The notes under the pieces were generated by a model, which made no database searches, was not told where the DNA came from, and saw nothing but the letters and a program-made list of their open reading frames with translations. From Prunella strophiata (Eukaryota; Chordata; Aves; Passeriformes; Prunellidae): a DNA stretch of 64,000 nt. The stretch is taken from assembly GCA_036583965.1 (NCBI GenBank), contig JAZBQD010000019.1, positions 2,533,006 to 2,597,005 of the forward strand, given 5' to 3'. Shown here piece after piece: positions 45,500-55,831 of this stretch. The position numbers were made by a program, and so were the translations under genes. Position 1 is the stretch's first letter, and the number at the start of each line of letters is the position of its first letter.

Positions 45500-48400
45500 T
45501 TAATTAAAGAATCGTTGAAACATGTAGTTTTCATCAGATACCAAATAGCCAAACTTCTTGTAGAAATCCACATTTTTGGGCAGACACTCCAACGTGATTT
45601 TGTAACAGTTCAGTCTCTTACTTAGCAAGGTGAGAGTGGATATTAATCTGGAAAAGAGAAAAAAATCAGCAGTTAAATGCTGGCTCAGTGAATGTTTAAT
45701 GAGTTATCCCAGCACTGAGGGCTGACAGCACTCTCTGTGTTTTCCTGCAGATCATTTATGCCCAGCTGGTGATCCCTGCTGGCTGAACCCTTCCCAGGTG
45801 CTTGGCAGGAAGGTGTGAGGTGGAAAGGGTTTGCTCAAAGGCAGAGGTGGGCAATACTCACAGTTTTCCAAGCTGCTTCCCTCTGCACTCCCCGCTGACC
45901 ACCACATCTTCTATCCTGCCTCTCTGAAAACACAGCAAGTGTTTGTTAGCCTTGGGACTGCCCTTCCAGCTCCCTGTGTTCTCCCACATGGAGATCCTCA
46001 GCCAGCTGCTGTCAGAACCACGTCTGACTCCTTCCAAAGCTCACTGGGACAGATCTCCAAGTGCTCCTTTTCCTTAGGAAAAGCCAAAGCTTCCTTTTAC
46101 TACCAGCTCAGCACTCAAGGATGTAATATATTTTTTAAATACACAAAATACTTGATATTTTTAAAAGTATATTTTTTTAAATATTTACATTTTGAAGGTT
46201 GGAAAAGCCCTTTAAGGCCACCACTGACCCCTGTCCCTAAGTGCCACATCCACATGTGGCACTTTTAAATCCCTCCTGGGATGGGGACTCCACCCTGAGC
46301 AGCCTGCACAGGGCTGGACCATCTTTTCCACAAGGAAATTTTTCTCAATATCCAACCTAAACCTCCCCTGATACAACCTGAGGTTGTCAGCACACAGCAT
46401 CACCATAAAACCAACACCCCCAGAGTCAGGGCCAGGACCTTTCCCTCCCTTCCCAGCTGCAGGATTTACCTTGGCACAGGAGTGAGTGAATTTGTGTTCT
46501 ATAACCAGCGTTGCTGTAGCAACGATCTGCCCCAGGCTGGTGTCCTCCACCACGGTAACGTAGTAATCTCCAGACCTCTTCATGTGCTCAAAGGTTTCTG
46601 TGGGAGCAGGCACAGTGTGGAACAGGCAATTCAGGCTCACTGAAACTGCAGTTCAATCTGATATTTGCAGCAGTCTCTGACTGCAAATCACTGTGGGATC
46701 ACAGGGATGATGCACACAAGACTCCAGAAAATGAATGCCCTGGAGTCAGACTAATCCATGAAAAAGCAGGAATTACACAAATTCCTTTCCCTTATTTTCC
46801 TAGAGAACTCTCCTGGCTGAGCAGCTCTGCACATGGGCACTACAACATCAAATCTTGGAAAGTTCTGGGCTAGAAGAACCTTAAAGCTCATTTATTCCAT
46901 CCACTGCCACGGCAGGGACACCCCCCACCATCCCAGGGCTGCTCCAAGCCCCAATGTCCAGCCTGGCCTTGGGCACTGCCAGGGATCCAGGGGCAGCCAC
47001 AGCTGCTCTGGGCACCCTGTGCCAGGGCCTGCCCACCCTCCCAGTCCAGGAATTTCATGGAAAGGGCTGTCCAGCCCTGGCACAGCTGCCCAGGGCAGTG
47101 GTGCAATCCCCATGCCTGGAAGGATGGAAAAGCTGTGTGGATGTGACAGCTGGGGACATGGATTAGTGGTGGGTTTGGCTCACATCCTGTGACTCCCTGA
47201 ATCCTGAGCTGCCTCCCCACTGCCTGTCTGGCCCAGGAGCAGGATTTAAAGGGGATCTAAAGTAGGTTCAAAGAGAGCTGGAGAGGGATTTTGGTCAAGG
47301 GCCTGGAGGGCACAGCACCAGGGGAATGGCTTCCCACTGCCAGAGGGCAGGGATGGATGGGAGATTGGGAAGAAACTCTTCCCTGAGAGGATGATGAGGG
47401 GCTGGCACAGGGTGCCCAGGGAAGCTGTGGCTGCCCCATCCTAGAGAGTTCCAGCCCAGGTTGGAGGAGCTTGGAGCAACCCAAATAATCCATGCTACCA
47501 GCTATCTAAAGCTCAGTTTAAAAACCAGTTTCATAATTTAGGCAGCAATTTAAGCAGCCCTTGGGGATAGCTGCAGCTGGATGCAAGGCTGAGTGCCAAG
47601 GGGAGCTGAACTCATGCCTCCCTCTGGCATCAGGCACTCACACCTGAGCATCAGGATCCTCTGATTCCCTGCAGGCCCTGTGGAAAAGCCAAGGAATGAT
47701 GAGTACTCACTGATGAACTGCTCGGGGCTCACAACTCCTGTTTCTGTCAGCTGACCCAGAACCTTAAAAAAGCCTGGCAGGAAAAGAGGGGGAAAACAAC
47801 TCTCAGTGAGGGACAGACCCACAAGCCAGCTCCAAACAGCAAGGAACAATCCAACACAGCTGTCTGGAGAGGGACCATGGCACCATCCCATCACAATGGG
47901 ATGGAACAGTGTTGAAGGATTGGCTAAAGCTCAAGTGAGCCTGGAATAATGAGTCCAAAGCAACCTTTTTATCCAAATTCCAGAACTGAAGGAGCACCAA
48001 GTGCTTGTTCATGTTGTTTTGGTATTAAAGGGTACAGTATGAACTATGCTCCCTCTCCAAAACCATGGTGAATGGGAACTTGTGGATTATTTGGAAGATT
48101 TTACTTGAATTTTAGGATTAAAACAGTAAACCAAATTTTCAGGGTCACCCAATACAGCACCAATCCATGATGCCAAAAGCTCAGATTTAGGGACGTGGTC
48201 ACAGCCCCAAGGGATGTTAGGACAAGGCACAGGGTGGCATTTCTGGGGTGTCCTGTGCAGGTTCAGGGGTTGGACTCAATGATCCCTGTGGGTCCCTGGC
48301 AACTCAGGATGTTCTAAAACTCCATCCAATTGTTTACTGATAAAAATAACCCAAATCAGGGAAAATGAGCAATCCCAATCTACTGAGACCTCCCACAGAA

Positions 48401-48633
48401 ACACAAGTTACCAACTCAGCCCCCCAGTGTCATTTCTGACAGTGATAAACCAGGATTCTACCTCGATTTAAATCAGCTGTGCAAAGTGGTCTGAGGACCA
48501 GCCCATCCCCTGGATCCAGTGGAGAAATAGCAGGAGAAAAGGTGGTGGTGTTCTCACTCCAGTCGAGTTCCTGCAGGATCCTGGGGTCAAACATGGGCGT
48601 GTCATCGGGCATCACGGTGGCCACGGGCATCAT
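45500..48633 (-). CDS. GNPNAT1: GNPNAT1, glucosamine 6-phosphate N-acetyltransferase
   Basis: Transfers acetyl from acetyl-CoA to glucosamine 6-phosphate, the second committed step of the hexosamine pathway to UDP-GlcNAc. A GNAT-fold enzyme, dimeric in known structures. Coding exons: 48462-48633, 47711-47773, 46470-46597, 45862-45923, 45500-45647; all junctions GT-AG and in phase. Conserved blocks: [35 protein letters not shown], the acetyl-CoA loop CRGKQLGK and the C-terminal [10 protein letters not shown]. From the first AUG (48633) the protein is 190 aa. From the AUG at 48612, which aligns with the human start (MKPDETPMF), it is 183 aa versus 184 in human, so I prefer the latter. Exon 1 is non-coding, with a donor at 51790. 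A solo LTR sits just upstream of the exon 2 acceptor. Confidence 0.97.
46190..46390 (-). repeat. CR1 LINE 3' fragment, second subfamily, in GNPNAT1 intron 4
   Basis: 'gtgccacatccacatgtggc' and 'aatatccaacctaaacctcc'; sense to the gene, about 80 bp downstream of exon 4. Confidence 0.82.
46855..47045 (-). repeat. CR1 LINE 3' fragment in GNPNAT1 intron 3
   Basis: 'ctgccacggcagggacaccc' to 'gcctgcccaccctcccagtc'. It abuts an oppositely oriented CR1 at 47045. Confidence 0.85.
47045..47235 (+). repeat. CR1 LINE 3' fragment, second subfamily
   Basis: 'ctggcacagctgcccagggc' then 'atgtgacagctggggacatg' and 'acatcctgtgactccctgaa'. The same block order is seen at 62530-62690. Confidence 0.8.
47250..47500 (+). 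repeat. CR1 LINE 3' fragment
   Basis: 'ccactgccagagggcaggga' to 'ggttggaggagcttggagca', lacking the terminal block. With the minus copy at 46.86-47.04 kb it forms an inverted pair within GNPNAT1 intron 3. Confidence 0.83.
48180..48315 (+). repeat. CR1 LINE 3' fragment, second subfamily, in GNPNAT1 intron 2
   Basis: 'caggttcaggggttggactc' followed by 'aatgatccctgtgggtccct', the CR1 terminal stretch. Confidence 0.78.
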
Positions 48634-48680
48634 GGCTGCAGAGAGATCTGGAGCAGAATGAATGTCAGAAGTCAGGACAT
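48634..48680 (-). promoter_or_regulatory. GNPNAT1: GNPNAT1 exon 2 splice acceptor region, partly LTR-derived
   Basis: On the minus strand two AG candidates precede the ATG: CTCCAG (AG at 48649-48648) and CTCTGCAG (AG at 48637-48636). The only good branch-point motifs, CTGAC with the branch A at 48665 and at 48672, lie inside the LTR edge, 17-36 nt upstream of these AGs. Confidence 0.6.
48657..48662. repeat. Left target-site duplication of the solo LTR
   Basis: AATGAA, identical to 49289-49294, which is the right copy. The perfect match argues for a fairly young insertion. Confidence 0.9.
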
Positions 48681-49288
48681 CCCTCTGACTGCCCTGGATG
48701 GCTCCAGCCCCTGGCAGGGGGCTCAGAGACCTCAGGCACAGAGCCCAAGACCCCTGTGCCTTTGATCTTGAGCCATGGAAAAGATTACCAACTTTATATG
48801 AAGAATTACAAGCCACACAAATTAAGTAGAGTAATAATAAGTTTCTCACAGGATGAAAATATAGAATTTTAGGGTTTTTTAGATAAGGGTTCAGGGGCCA
48901 AGATGGAGGAATTTGGGTGTGTTCTGTCCTTCTTTCTTCTTCTTCAGGTCCTCCATCTTCTGGGTGATGGTGGCACTTTTGGATTGGTTTAGAGTAGAGT
49001 TAGATTCTATATCATGGGTGATAGGTATTGGAAAAGAATGGTAAATAATGTACAGGTGGTTTTTAGTATAAAAAGACAACATCACCCCAGAGGTGGGCAG
49101 TGTGCCTGGGACTGACCTGCTGAACAGACCTGGGCTGGTCAGGGGAAAAATCTGTTAGATAAGAAACAATAAACAACCTTGAAAACTGCACAAGAAGCTC
49201 CTGGCTCCTTCTTCGGTTTCTCGGGCCAAAACACAGAGACTTTCTAACACTGATCAGGGTCATCTGGAGGTCCTGAGAGACCCCGACA
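48663..49288 (+). mobile_element. Solo LTR of an endogenous retrovirus (class II/ERVK-like)
   Basis: Starts TGTCAG and ends CCGACA, so the edges carry the TGTC...GACA inverted termini. It is flanked by a perfect 6-bp direct repeat AATGAA (48657-48662 and 49289-49294), the target-site size typical of class II avian ERVs. Inside are TATAAAAAG (49067-49075) and AATAAA (49168-49173), giving a U3-R-U5 order on the plus strand. Length 626 bp; no internal genes remain, as expected after LTR-LTR recombination. It lies in GNPNAT1 intron 1 in antisense orientation, with its left edge 16-28 nt from the exon 2 splice acceptor. Family name not determined. Confidence 0.92.
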
Positions 49289-49904
49289 AATGAACAGGTA
49301 AGGCAAGGTTTCAGCTCTGAATAAGTTGTTTCCCCTGTAGCATGCCATGGGATTTGCCTCAGGGATTGCCAGGAAGGTGAACACTCTGCTGTTCACTTTA
49401 TGTGCTGAGCCTGCACCTGCTGGGTTAACAGAGCAGGACATGGCACACGTCAGCCAGAGCCAGCACAGGGAGCTCGAGTGTTTATCCTGGGACAGTGCAG
49501 CCTGCAAAGGCTCTGAGCAGGGTCCTGAACTCCACAGCCCTCTGGGAAGGAAAGCATCACTCTCAAGAAACCTCCCTTCAGCCTGTCCAGCCATCGTTTG
49601 CACTCCTGCTCCATTCCAAACCTGCACTGGGAATAATGTGCTTTTTTCCAGGCAGTCCCACCCCACAAATATTTAATCTCTGGGGCACAAGGTGCCACGT
49701 GCCACAGCAGGGGATGGCACAGCCACAGCCCAGCCTGCCCCTCCTGGGCTGTCCTGTTTGCTCTGTGTGTTTGCAGAGCCCAGCTGCCAAGCACAGCCCC
49801 ACAGTGTCCATGAAATGGGGCCAAGGTGACAGTGAGACACCTGTTAATGATTGAAGAGACAAGCTGGGGTTGCTCTGGGGGACAAAGGAAAGTGTTTTCC
49901 TTAT

Positions 49905-50035
49905 TGCATTCAAGGCCAGGCTGAACAGGGTTTGGAGCTACCTGGGACAGTGGAAGGTGTCCCTGCCCGTGGCAGGAGCTGCAATGAGATCCCCAATGCT
50001 TTAAGGTCCCTTCCAACCTGGAATTCTGTGATAAA
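49905..50035 (+). repeat. CR1 LINE 3' fragment in GNPNAT1 intron 1
   Basis: 'aaggccaggctgaacagggt' to 'cttccaacctggaattctgt', a complete 3' terminus. Confidence 0.87.
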
Positions 50036-51120
50036 TTCTAAGATAAAGGAAAATAATTCTTACTCTGTCTCCTGTAGAATACCTGGTCAGGGTTCTGGTA
50101 TGAGCAGAGCTCAGGAAAACTTCCAATTTCTTTATAAATCTTCAGATTGCCTTAGCTGCACCATGAATGATACAGCAGTCACACACCAGTGGTCAGGTCA
50201 AATAAAGAGCAGAAAGAAAAAAGTTTTGGGGGTGGCACTTTTTAAAATCAGACACCTCACAGCCCAGAGAAAGAACACAATGTTTGCTGTGAAGCATCAC
50301 AGTGTAATGAGCATCAGAAGTGAAAGTGGCTCCAGAAACCCAACTGAAATTTCTTAATTAAAAAAAAAACAACACAAAATCTTTTTTTATGCCACCTGCT
50401 GATACACACTGGCCTTTGAATCCCAGCTCTCACCCTGATTTTGCATAGAAAAGTAAAAACATTTGCTGTCACAGCAATTCAACAGCAACACAAACTCTCA
50501 TCCCGTGTGAATTTTCAGAATGAAACAGCGGGAAAGATGAATTGCAAAGAGAAACATTTCTACAGATTGCTCTGTTCCTACAGCTCAACTAGGCCAATGT
50601 CACTTTTCCTCTGTCCCCCAGGATTCCCCAGTGTCCATATCAACATTCAAACAGTGTCTGTACAGAATAAAGCAAACCTCAAACTCCAGCTCAGGGTTAC
50701 AGCCCACCAAGGGAAAAGCACGAAGAGAAAATAAAATTTTCAATGCTCTATGAGCAATTAGTGACTAACTAAGAGTCACTTTCCCAACTACTTCTGGCAC
50801 AGCTGGAGTAGGATGGAGTTGGAAGTTACACTCCTTTTCTGGAGGCAGGAATACGATTTAGGATAATGTCAATTAAAAATAAGAAAAAAGTATTAAGGCA
50901 CAGGGAAGGAGAGCTCAGGCCTGTGGGCTGTCCTGGTGTCCCCACATGTGCTGGGAGCAGGGCATGGCCAGGGACCCCCTGAGCTGAGCTGCCATGCCGG
51001 GGGACACCCCCAAACCCCCTGGGAGGGTCACTGGGTGCTTGGCCAATCTGCCAGCCCCCAGATTTGGGGGACGGGGTGACAGAGTCCAGCTCTGCCCGTG
51101 GAGGCTCCTCAAGGCTTTCC
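50036..51120. other. GNPNAT1 intron 1, unique part
   Basis: Non-repetitive sequence within the first intron. No exon or regulatory element recognised. It becomes GC-rich from about 50.9 kb. Confidence 0.6.
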
Positions 51121-51460
51121 TCAGCTGAGCAGCCCCTTGGGACAGACCAGCCTCTCGAGGGGCTCCCCCACCTCACACACGGCCCCTTGAGGGGATCCCC
51201 TCAGCCCTTCGGGGGGGGTCTCCACACCTCACACAGAACCTCGGGGGTCCCTCACCCCACACACGGTCTCTCGGAGGGTCCCTACAGCTCCCCTCGGCGG
51301 CAGGACCCTTCCCCAAACCAGCCCCTCGGTGCTGCATCCCCCTGCCTCACACACATCCTTCGGGGCGCTCATATCCCCCCCGCCCACACACGCAGCCCCT
51401 CGCTGGTGTCCCCACAGCGCCCCTGAGCTGAAGCAGCCCCCCGGGGGTGGGACCCGTCCC
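51120..51460. repeat. Degenerate GC-rich repeats in GNPNAT1 intron 1
   Basis: Imperfect units of roughly 35-45 bp around 'cctcacacac' and 'gccccttgagggg'-like blocks, leading into the 17/28-bp array. Confidence 0.6.
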
Positions 51461-51775
51461 CGGACCGAGCCCTCAGCGGGGACCGAGCCCTCAGCGGGGA
51501 CCGAGCCCTCAGCGGGTCCGCCGCCCTCCCGCGCCCTCAGCGGGGACCGAGCCCTCAGCGGGTCCCCCACTCTCCCGAGCCCTCAGAGGGAACCGAGCCC
51601 TCAGCGGGTCCCCCGCTCTCCCGAGCCCTCAGCGGGTCCCCCGCTCTCCCGAGCCCTCAGCGGGTCCCCCGCTCTCCCGAGCCCTCAGCGGGTCCGCCGC
51701 CCTCCCGAGCCCTCAGCGGGTCCCCCGCTCTCCCGAGCCCTCAGCGGGTCCGCCGCCCTCCCGCGCCCTCAGGGC
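51461..51775. repeat. GC-rich minisatellite with 17-bp and 28-bp units
   Basis: 17-bp units 'ggaccgagccctcagcg' at 51463-51515, then mostly 28-bp units 'gagccctcagcgggtccccc' plus 'gctctccc', spaced exactly 28 between 51602 and 51686. It ends about 15 bp before the GNPNAT1 exon 1 donor. Open frames on both strands here are compositional. Confidence 0.93.
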
Positions 51776-51779
51776 CCCC

Positions 51780-52200
51780 GCCGCACTCACCGCGCGCGCC
51801 GGCCCCGCCGCACGCGCCGCACGGACGTGGCAGGGTGGGCGGGGCCGGGCCAGGCCCGGCGCGCGCGCGCGCCCGCCCCTCCCGCGCTCAGCCAATCGCA
51901 GCCGACCGCAGCCGACCGCAGCCAATCGCCGCTGATCTCCGCCCTCTAGCCACGCCCCCCTCAGCCCCTCGTCGGCCCCGCGACCTTTAGGGCCCGGCCC
52001 GCTCCCTCGCGCGGATTGGGCGGGAGCGCTGTGGACACGCCCCCTTCCCTCAGAGAGGCCACGCCCCTCCCGCCCCCTCACGGTTTGTCAAGATGGCGGG
52101 CGGCGGCGTGTGGGGATGGAGCTTCGCGTCACCGCTCGGCGCTCCCGCCGCTCCCGCCGCTCTGCCCGCCGCCTGAAGGGTCTGTTCACCCTCACAGAAG
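51780..52200 (-). promoter_or_regulatory. GNPNAT1: GNPNAT1 CpG-island promoter and non-coding exon 1
   Basis: The exon 1 donor is GTGAGTG at 51790-51784 (minus strand), so exon 1 starts upstream of 51791; its 5' end is not determinable. The island holds CCAAT boxes at about 51892 and 51922, a UPRE-like 'ggacgtggca' (51823-51832) and a YY1-type CAAGATGGCGG at 52089-52099. No TATA box. It may also drive a divergent plus-strand transcript. Confidence 0.65.
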
Positions 52201-52309
52201 TCCCAGTGGGCTCTGCGAGGGGAAGCGTGACGGCATCGAGGCACGACACAAACACACACCCTTTGCACCCCCTCGGGGATGCCAGGGCTGAGGCGTTTGA
52301 TGGGTTTGG

Positions 52310-52610
52310 AATTTTAGAGTCATGGATTTCCAGACTGGGTTGAGTGGGAAAGGATCTTTAAAGATCAGTCTTGCTCCACCCCCTGCCATGGGCAGGGGAC
52401 ACCTTCCACTGTCCCAGGTTGCTCCAAGCCCTGTCCAGCCTGGCCTTGGACATTTCAGAGGTCCTGATGGCAGCCACAGCTTCTCTGGGCACCCTGTGCC
52501 TCACCACCCTCACAGGGAGGAAATTCCTCCCCATTATCCCCTCTAAACCCACGCTCTTCCAATTTAAAGCCATTGCCTCTTGTCCTGTCCCTCCAGGCCC
52601 TCACTGATAA
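52310..52610 (-). repeat. CR1 LINE 3' fragment
   Basis: 'ccccctgccatgggcagggg' through 'ccattgcctcttgtcctgtc', close to the GNPNAT1 promoter. Confidence 0.87.
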
Positions 52611-53859
52611 TTTTTATCTCAGTGGGATTTTTTTTTGAGGCTCCATTGCTCTGCTTGGACAAGACGTGCTGGGATGGGTCTTGTTCAGCCCCCGAGGCTG
52701 ACGGACTCCATGAGTAAAGGTTTCAATTCCTTTTCAATAAAAAAACCCAACTTTGGGCTGATCTCAAGAGACAGTTTTACGAATAGCTGAGGTCAGGGCA
52801 CGCACATAGCCTGCAGCAGGAGAACTGGTGAAGGCAATAATTACACAAAACCCTTCTGAGACATGATTCTCATTTTCCATGTGTCTCCCCTGTTATTTTA
52901 CCAACACAATGAATCATTCTGTAACCATGGAAACAATCAACATTCCTTATTTTTTGACTTCTTCAGGCCCAGAGTGACCAGATGACACACACCGACCTTC
53001 CTCGGTCCAGGCACACCCAAAATCTGGGGGCGAAGCTCCCAGATTGCAGCCAGATGAAGCACTGCAAGTATTTAACCTTTTATTGCGAGGGAAAGGCACA
53101 AACTGGGTGTGAGTTTACCCTCCTATCCCTTCTGATTTGTTTTGAGGGATTCAGAGGAGTGGGAAGGTCCCATCCATGCTAAAAATGAATATTTTATTGT
53201 GCTTTGAACAGGGACACTGGGAGTGTGGACACATTTCTGTGGTGTGAAAAATGCCACACAGAGGTTTAGCCTAACTCCCACCACAGTGCCTTTTCCTGGA
53301 TGGAAAGATTTTATGGATTTGAGGTCGATTTTATACTTTGTGTAAGTAAATGTGGAAAATCAATGCTTTCTAAAACCAAAACCATGCCATGACAGGGCCG
53401 TGGCCACATGGGGTCAGCCCAGCTTTCCCCACGGAGGCTCAGAGCAGAGGTCCTGGACCTGCAGCGATTTTTGGACAATTCTGCTCCAGGTGCATCCTCC
53501 CAGTTTCCAGCCATGGCTGTGGAGGGACATCCTGACCCAGAAGGTGCATCTGGCCTGTGGGATTCAGCAGCTGAGCAGTGAAATCTGTGTGTGTATCTCA
53601 GCCTCTGACCTCCAGCACCCTTGTGCAGCAGCAGAATGTTGAACAATGAGGGGAAAGTCCTTTATTTTGGTTAAAACTCTTGCTCTGCCCCAGCAAGGCT
53701 GAGTTTGTCAGTCCTGGAGGCCAGTGCTGTCCTGTTCCCCACCCCAGGTGCTGACAAATCTTTTTGCAGGTGGATTTTGTAGCAGCAAGAATTGAAACCA
53801 GATCAGGGGAATGATCTGGATGGGAAAACCTTCCTTGTCATTCCAGGCCCTTGTAAAGA

Positions 53860-54030
53860 GGCTTTCTCCATGCTTTTTGTAGGCTCCCTTCAGGCACTGG
53901 ATGCTGCAATTAGGTCACCCTGAAGTCTCTTCCAGGCTGAACAATCCCAATTCTCCCAGCCTTTCCCTGCAGGAGAGCTGCTCCATCCCTCTGATCATCT
54001 TGGACTCGCTCCAACAGCTCAATTACTTTG
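53860..54030 (-). repeat. CR1 LINE internal 3' fragment
   Basis: 'gtcaccctgaagtctcttcc' and 'tctgatcatcttggactcgc', the more 5' CR1 blocks without the terminus. Confidence 0.82.
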
Positions 54031-54119
54031 ATTGGTGTTCCAAAGATGGGAAACACTGGATCAGGGATCAGCCACTTTTGCTGAGTCCACACTTGAAATG
54101 GGCTTTGCTCCTTCTCTGC

Positions 54120-54345
54120 TGAGCAGGGACGGGGCCCAGGGAAGGGCTGGAGTGTGCCAGGGGAGGTTTGGGTTGGATTTTAGGGAAGGGCTCTTCCCCA
54201 GAAGGTGCTGGCACTGCCCAGGCTCCCCAGGGAATGGGCACAGCCCTGAGGCTGCCAGAGCTACAGGACCATTCAGACAATGATCCCAGGCACAGGGTGG
54301 GATTGTTGGGGTGTCTGTGCAGGGCCAGGAGTTGGACTCTGATCC
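54120..54345 (+). repeat. CR1 LINE 3' fragment, second subfamily
   Basis: 'gtgccaggggaggtttgggt' to 'gggccaggagttggactctg'. It meets an inverted CR1 tail to tail at about 54345. Confidence 0.85.
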
Positions 54346-54720
54346 ACAGAATTCACAGAATTATCACTTGTGATTGGAAGAGACCTTCAGGATCATCCAG
54401 TCCAACCCAGCCCCAACAGCTCAACTAAACCCTGGCACCCAGTGCCACATCCAGGCTTTGTTAAACACACCCAGGGATGGTGACTGCCATCACCTCCCTG
54501 GGCAGCCATTCCAGAACTTTATCACTCTCTCCATGAAAAACTTCTTCCTAATATCCAACCTGTATTTCCCTTGGCGCAGCTTGAGGCTGTGTCCTCTGGT
54601 TCTGTCAGTTCCTGGTGAAAGAGCCCAACCCCACATCCCTGAGCACAGGCACCTCTCAGGGAGCTGCTCCTTGGGGTTTTTTTTCCAGCTCAGGGTATTC
54701 TGTAATTCTTTCCAAGGCCA
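54345..54720 (-). repeat. CR1 LINE 3' fragment, third variant
   Basis: 'cagaattatcacttgtgatt', 'tggtgactgccatcacctcc' and 'cttcttcctaatatccaacc'. Its order resembles the second subfamily but with different wording, so a separate subfamily. Confidence 0.85.
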
Positions 54721-55805
54721 GCAAGGATCCACAGCTCCCTGGTATCTCCAAAGCCAGGATTTGGCTGCTGAAGAGTGAGGGGAAAGTTGAAATAACACCT
54801 TTCCACTGTTTCCTCATTTCCACATCTCCTCTCTGCCAGTTCCACTGTGGCATTTTCTGTTGCAGTGGGGAAAAAAACCCCAAAACTCCAGCAAAGTGAT
54901 CTCCTTTGGCTGCTCTGGATTTGTCAGCAGGGAAATTGCAAATCCATGACTGCAGGACAGCCAGAAAGATGGGAAGGGAGCCATGCACTTGTTTGATGTC
55001 AGTGTCAGAGCCTGAACACACCCTGCTTTATGAGCAGAGAAAAAGTGCTCTCCTTTTCCTTCAGCTGCATGACACAAGGCAGGAAGAAGGGAGGAATCCC
55101 TGCCACAATAAAAGTGTTTACATTCTGTTTTGGAAACATGCTCAGGGCTTGCAATACCCAGGGATTGACCTCTTTGGTTCTTTTAACCTCTCATAGACAG
55201 GGCTGTATCCAGCCACAAACAAATCCTGAGGGGTAGAAATGTCTGAAGAGCTGCACAAACCAGCTCCAGGCACCTGGGTTTTGCAGAGGATCCAATGCCT
55301 GTTTATCTCCTGGGGAGAAAGATGCTGCTCTGTCTCCCCAAGTGTTTCCTGCAGACAGATAATGAGATACTAAATATCTGCTGCAGCTTAATAAAGTCAA
55401 GAGGAAACCTGGCAAAGCTCTGCTGCCATCCAGATGGCCTCAGGGGCCTGGGAAATGGCATTTCCTTGGGGTTTGGGATAGTGTTACTGCAGTTATGGAA
55501 GGAGAAGTGCATCTGGACCATGTCTGCCTTGCTGGAAATAATTATCCCATCTTTAACCAAGCAGCCAAATGTAATTTAACTGCCCAGAAAGTCTTTGGAG
55601 CCACAGGGGTGTTGCAGCCCCAGCCTGCCATCCATGGAGGCTGGAAGTGTTTGGTGTCTTCAGGTTTTCCCATCTTTTCTGCCTATGTTCCAAAACCCAC
55701 TTTTTTTTTTTCATGGAGAAAATCCCTACCTAAAGCTGACAACATCTCCCCTTATTAATGCTCCAATATCCTGGCTCAGAGTCCAACTCAAAGCTTAAAA
55801 AATAC

Positions 55806-55831
55806 AAAAAAAAAAAAAAAAAAAAAAAAAA
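55806..55831. repeat. Poly(A) run of about 25
   Basis: Uninterrupted adenines. No retroposed gene body is recognisable next to it, so probably a simple mononucleotide repeat. Confidence 0.9.

Noticed and set aside
48854..49288. Shorter LTR boundary starting at a TG near 48854
   Set aside because: No matching target duplication. The boundary at 48663 gives TGTC/GACA ends and a perfect 6-bp duplication.
51329..51949. 206-codon proline/serine/arginine-rich plus-strand frame
   Set aside because: Translation of the 17/28-bp minisatellite in GNPNAT1 intron 1. No conserved domain, and frames on the other strand are equally open.
55806..55831. Poly(A) run as the tail of a processed pseudogene
   Set aside because: No gene-like body or target duplication found next to it on either strand.
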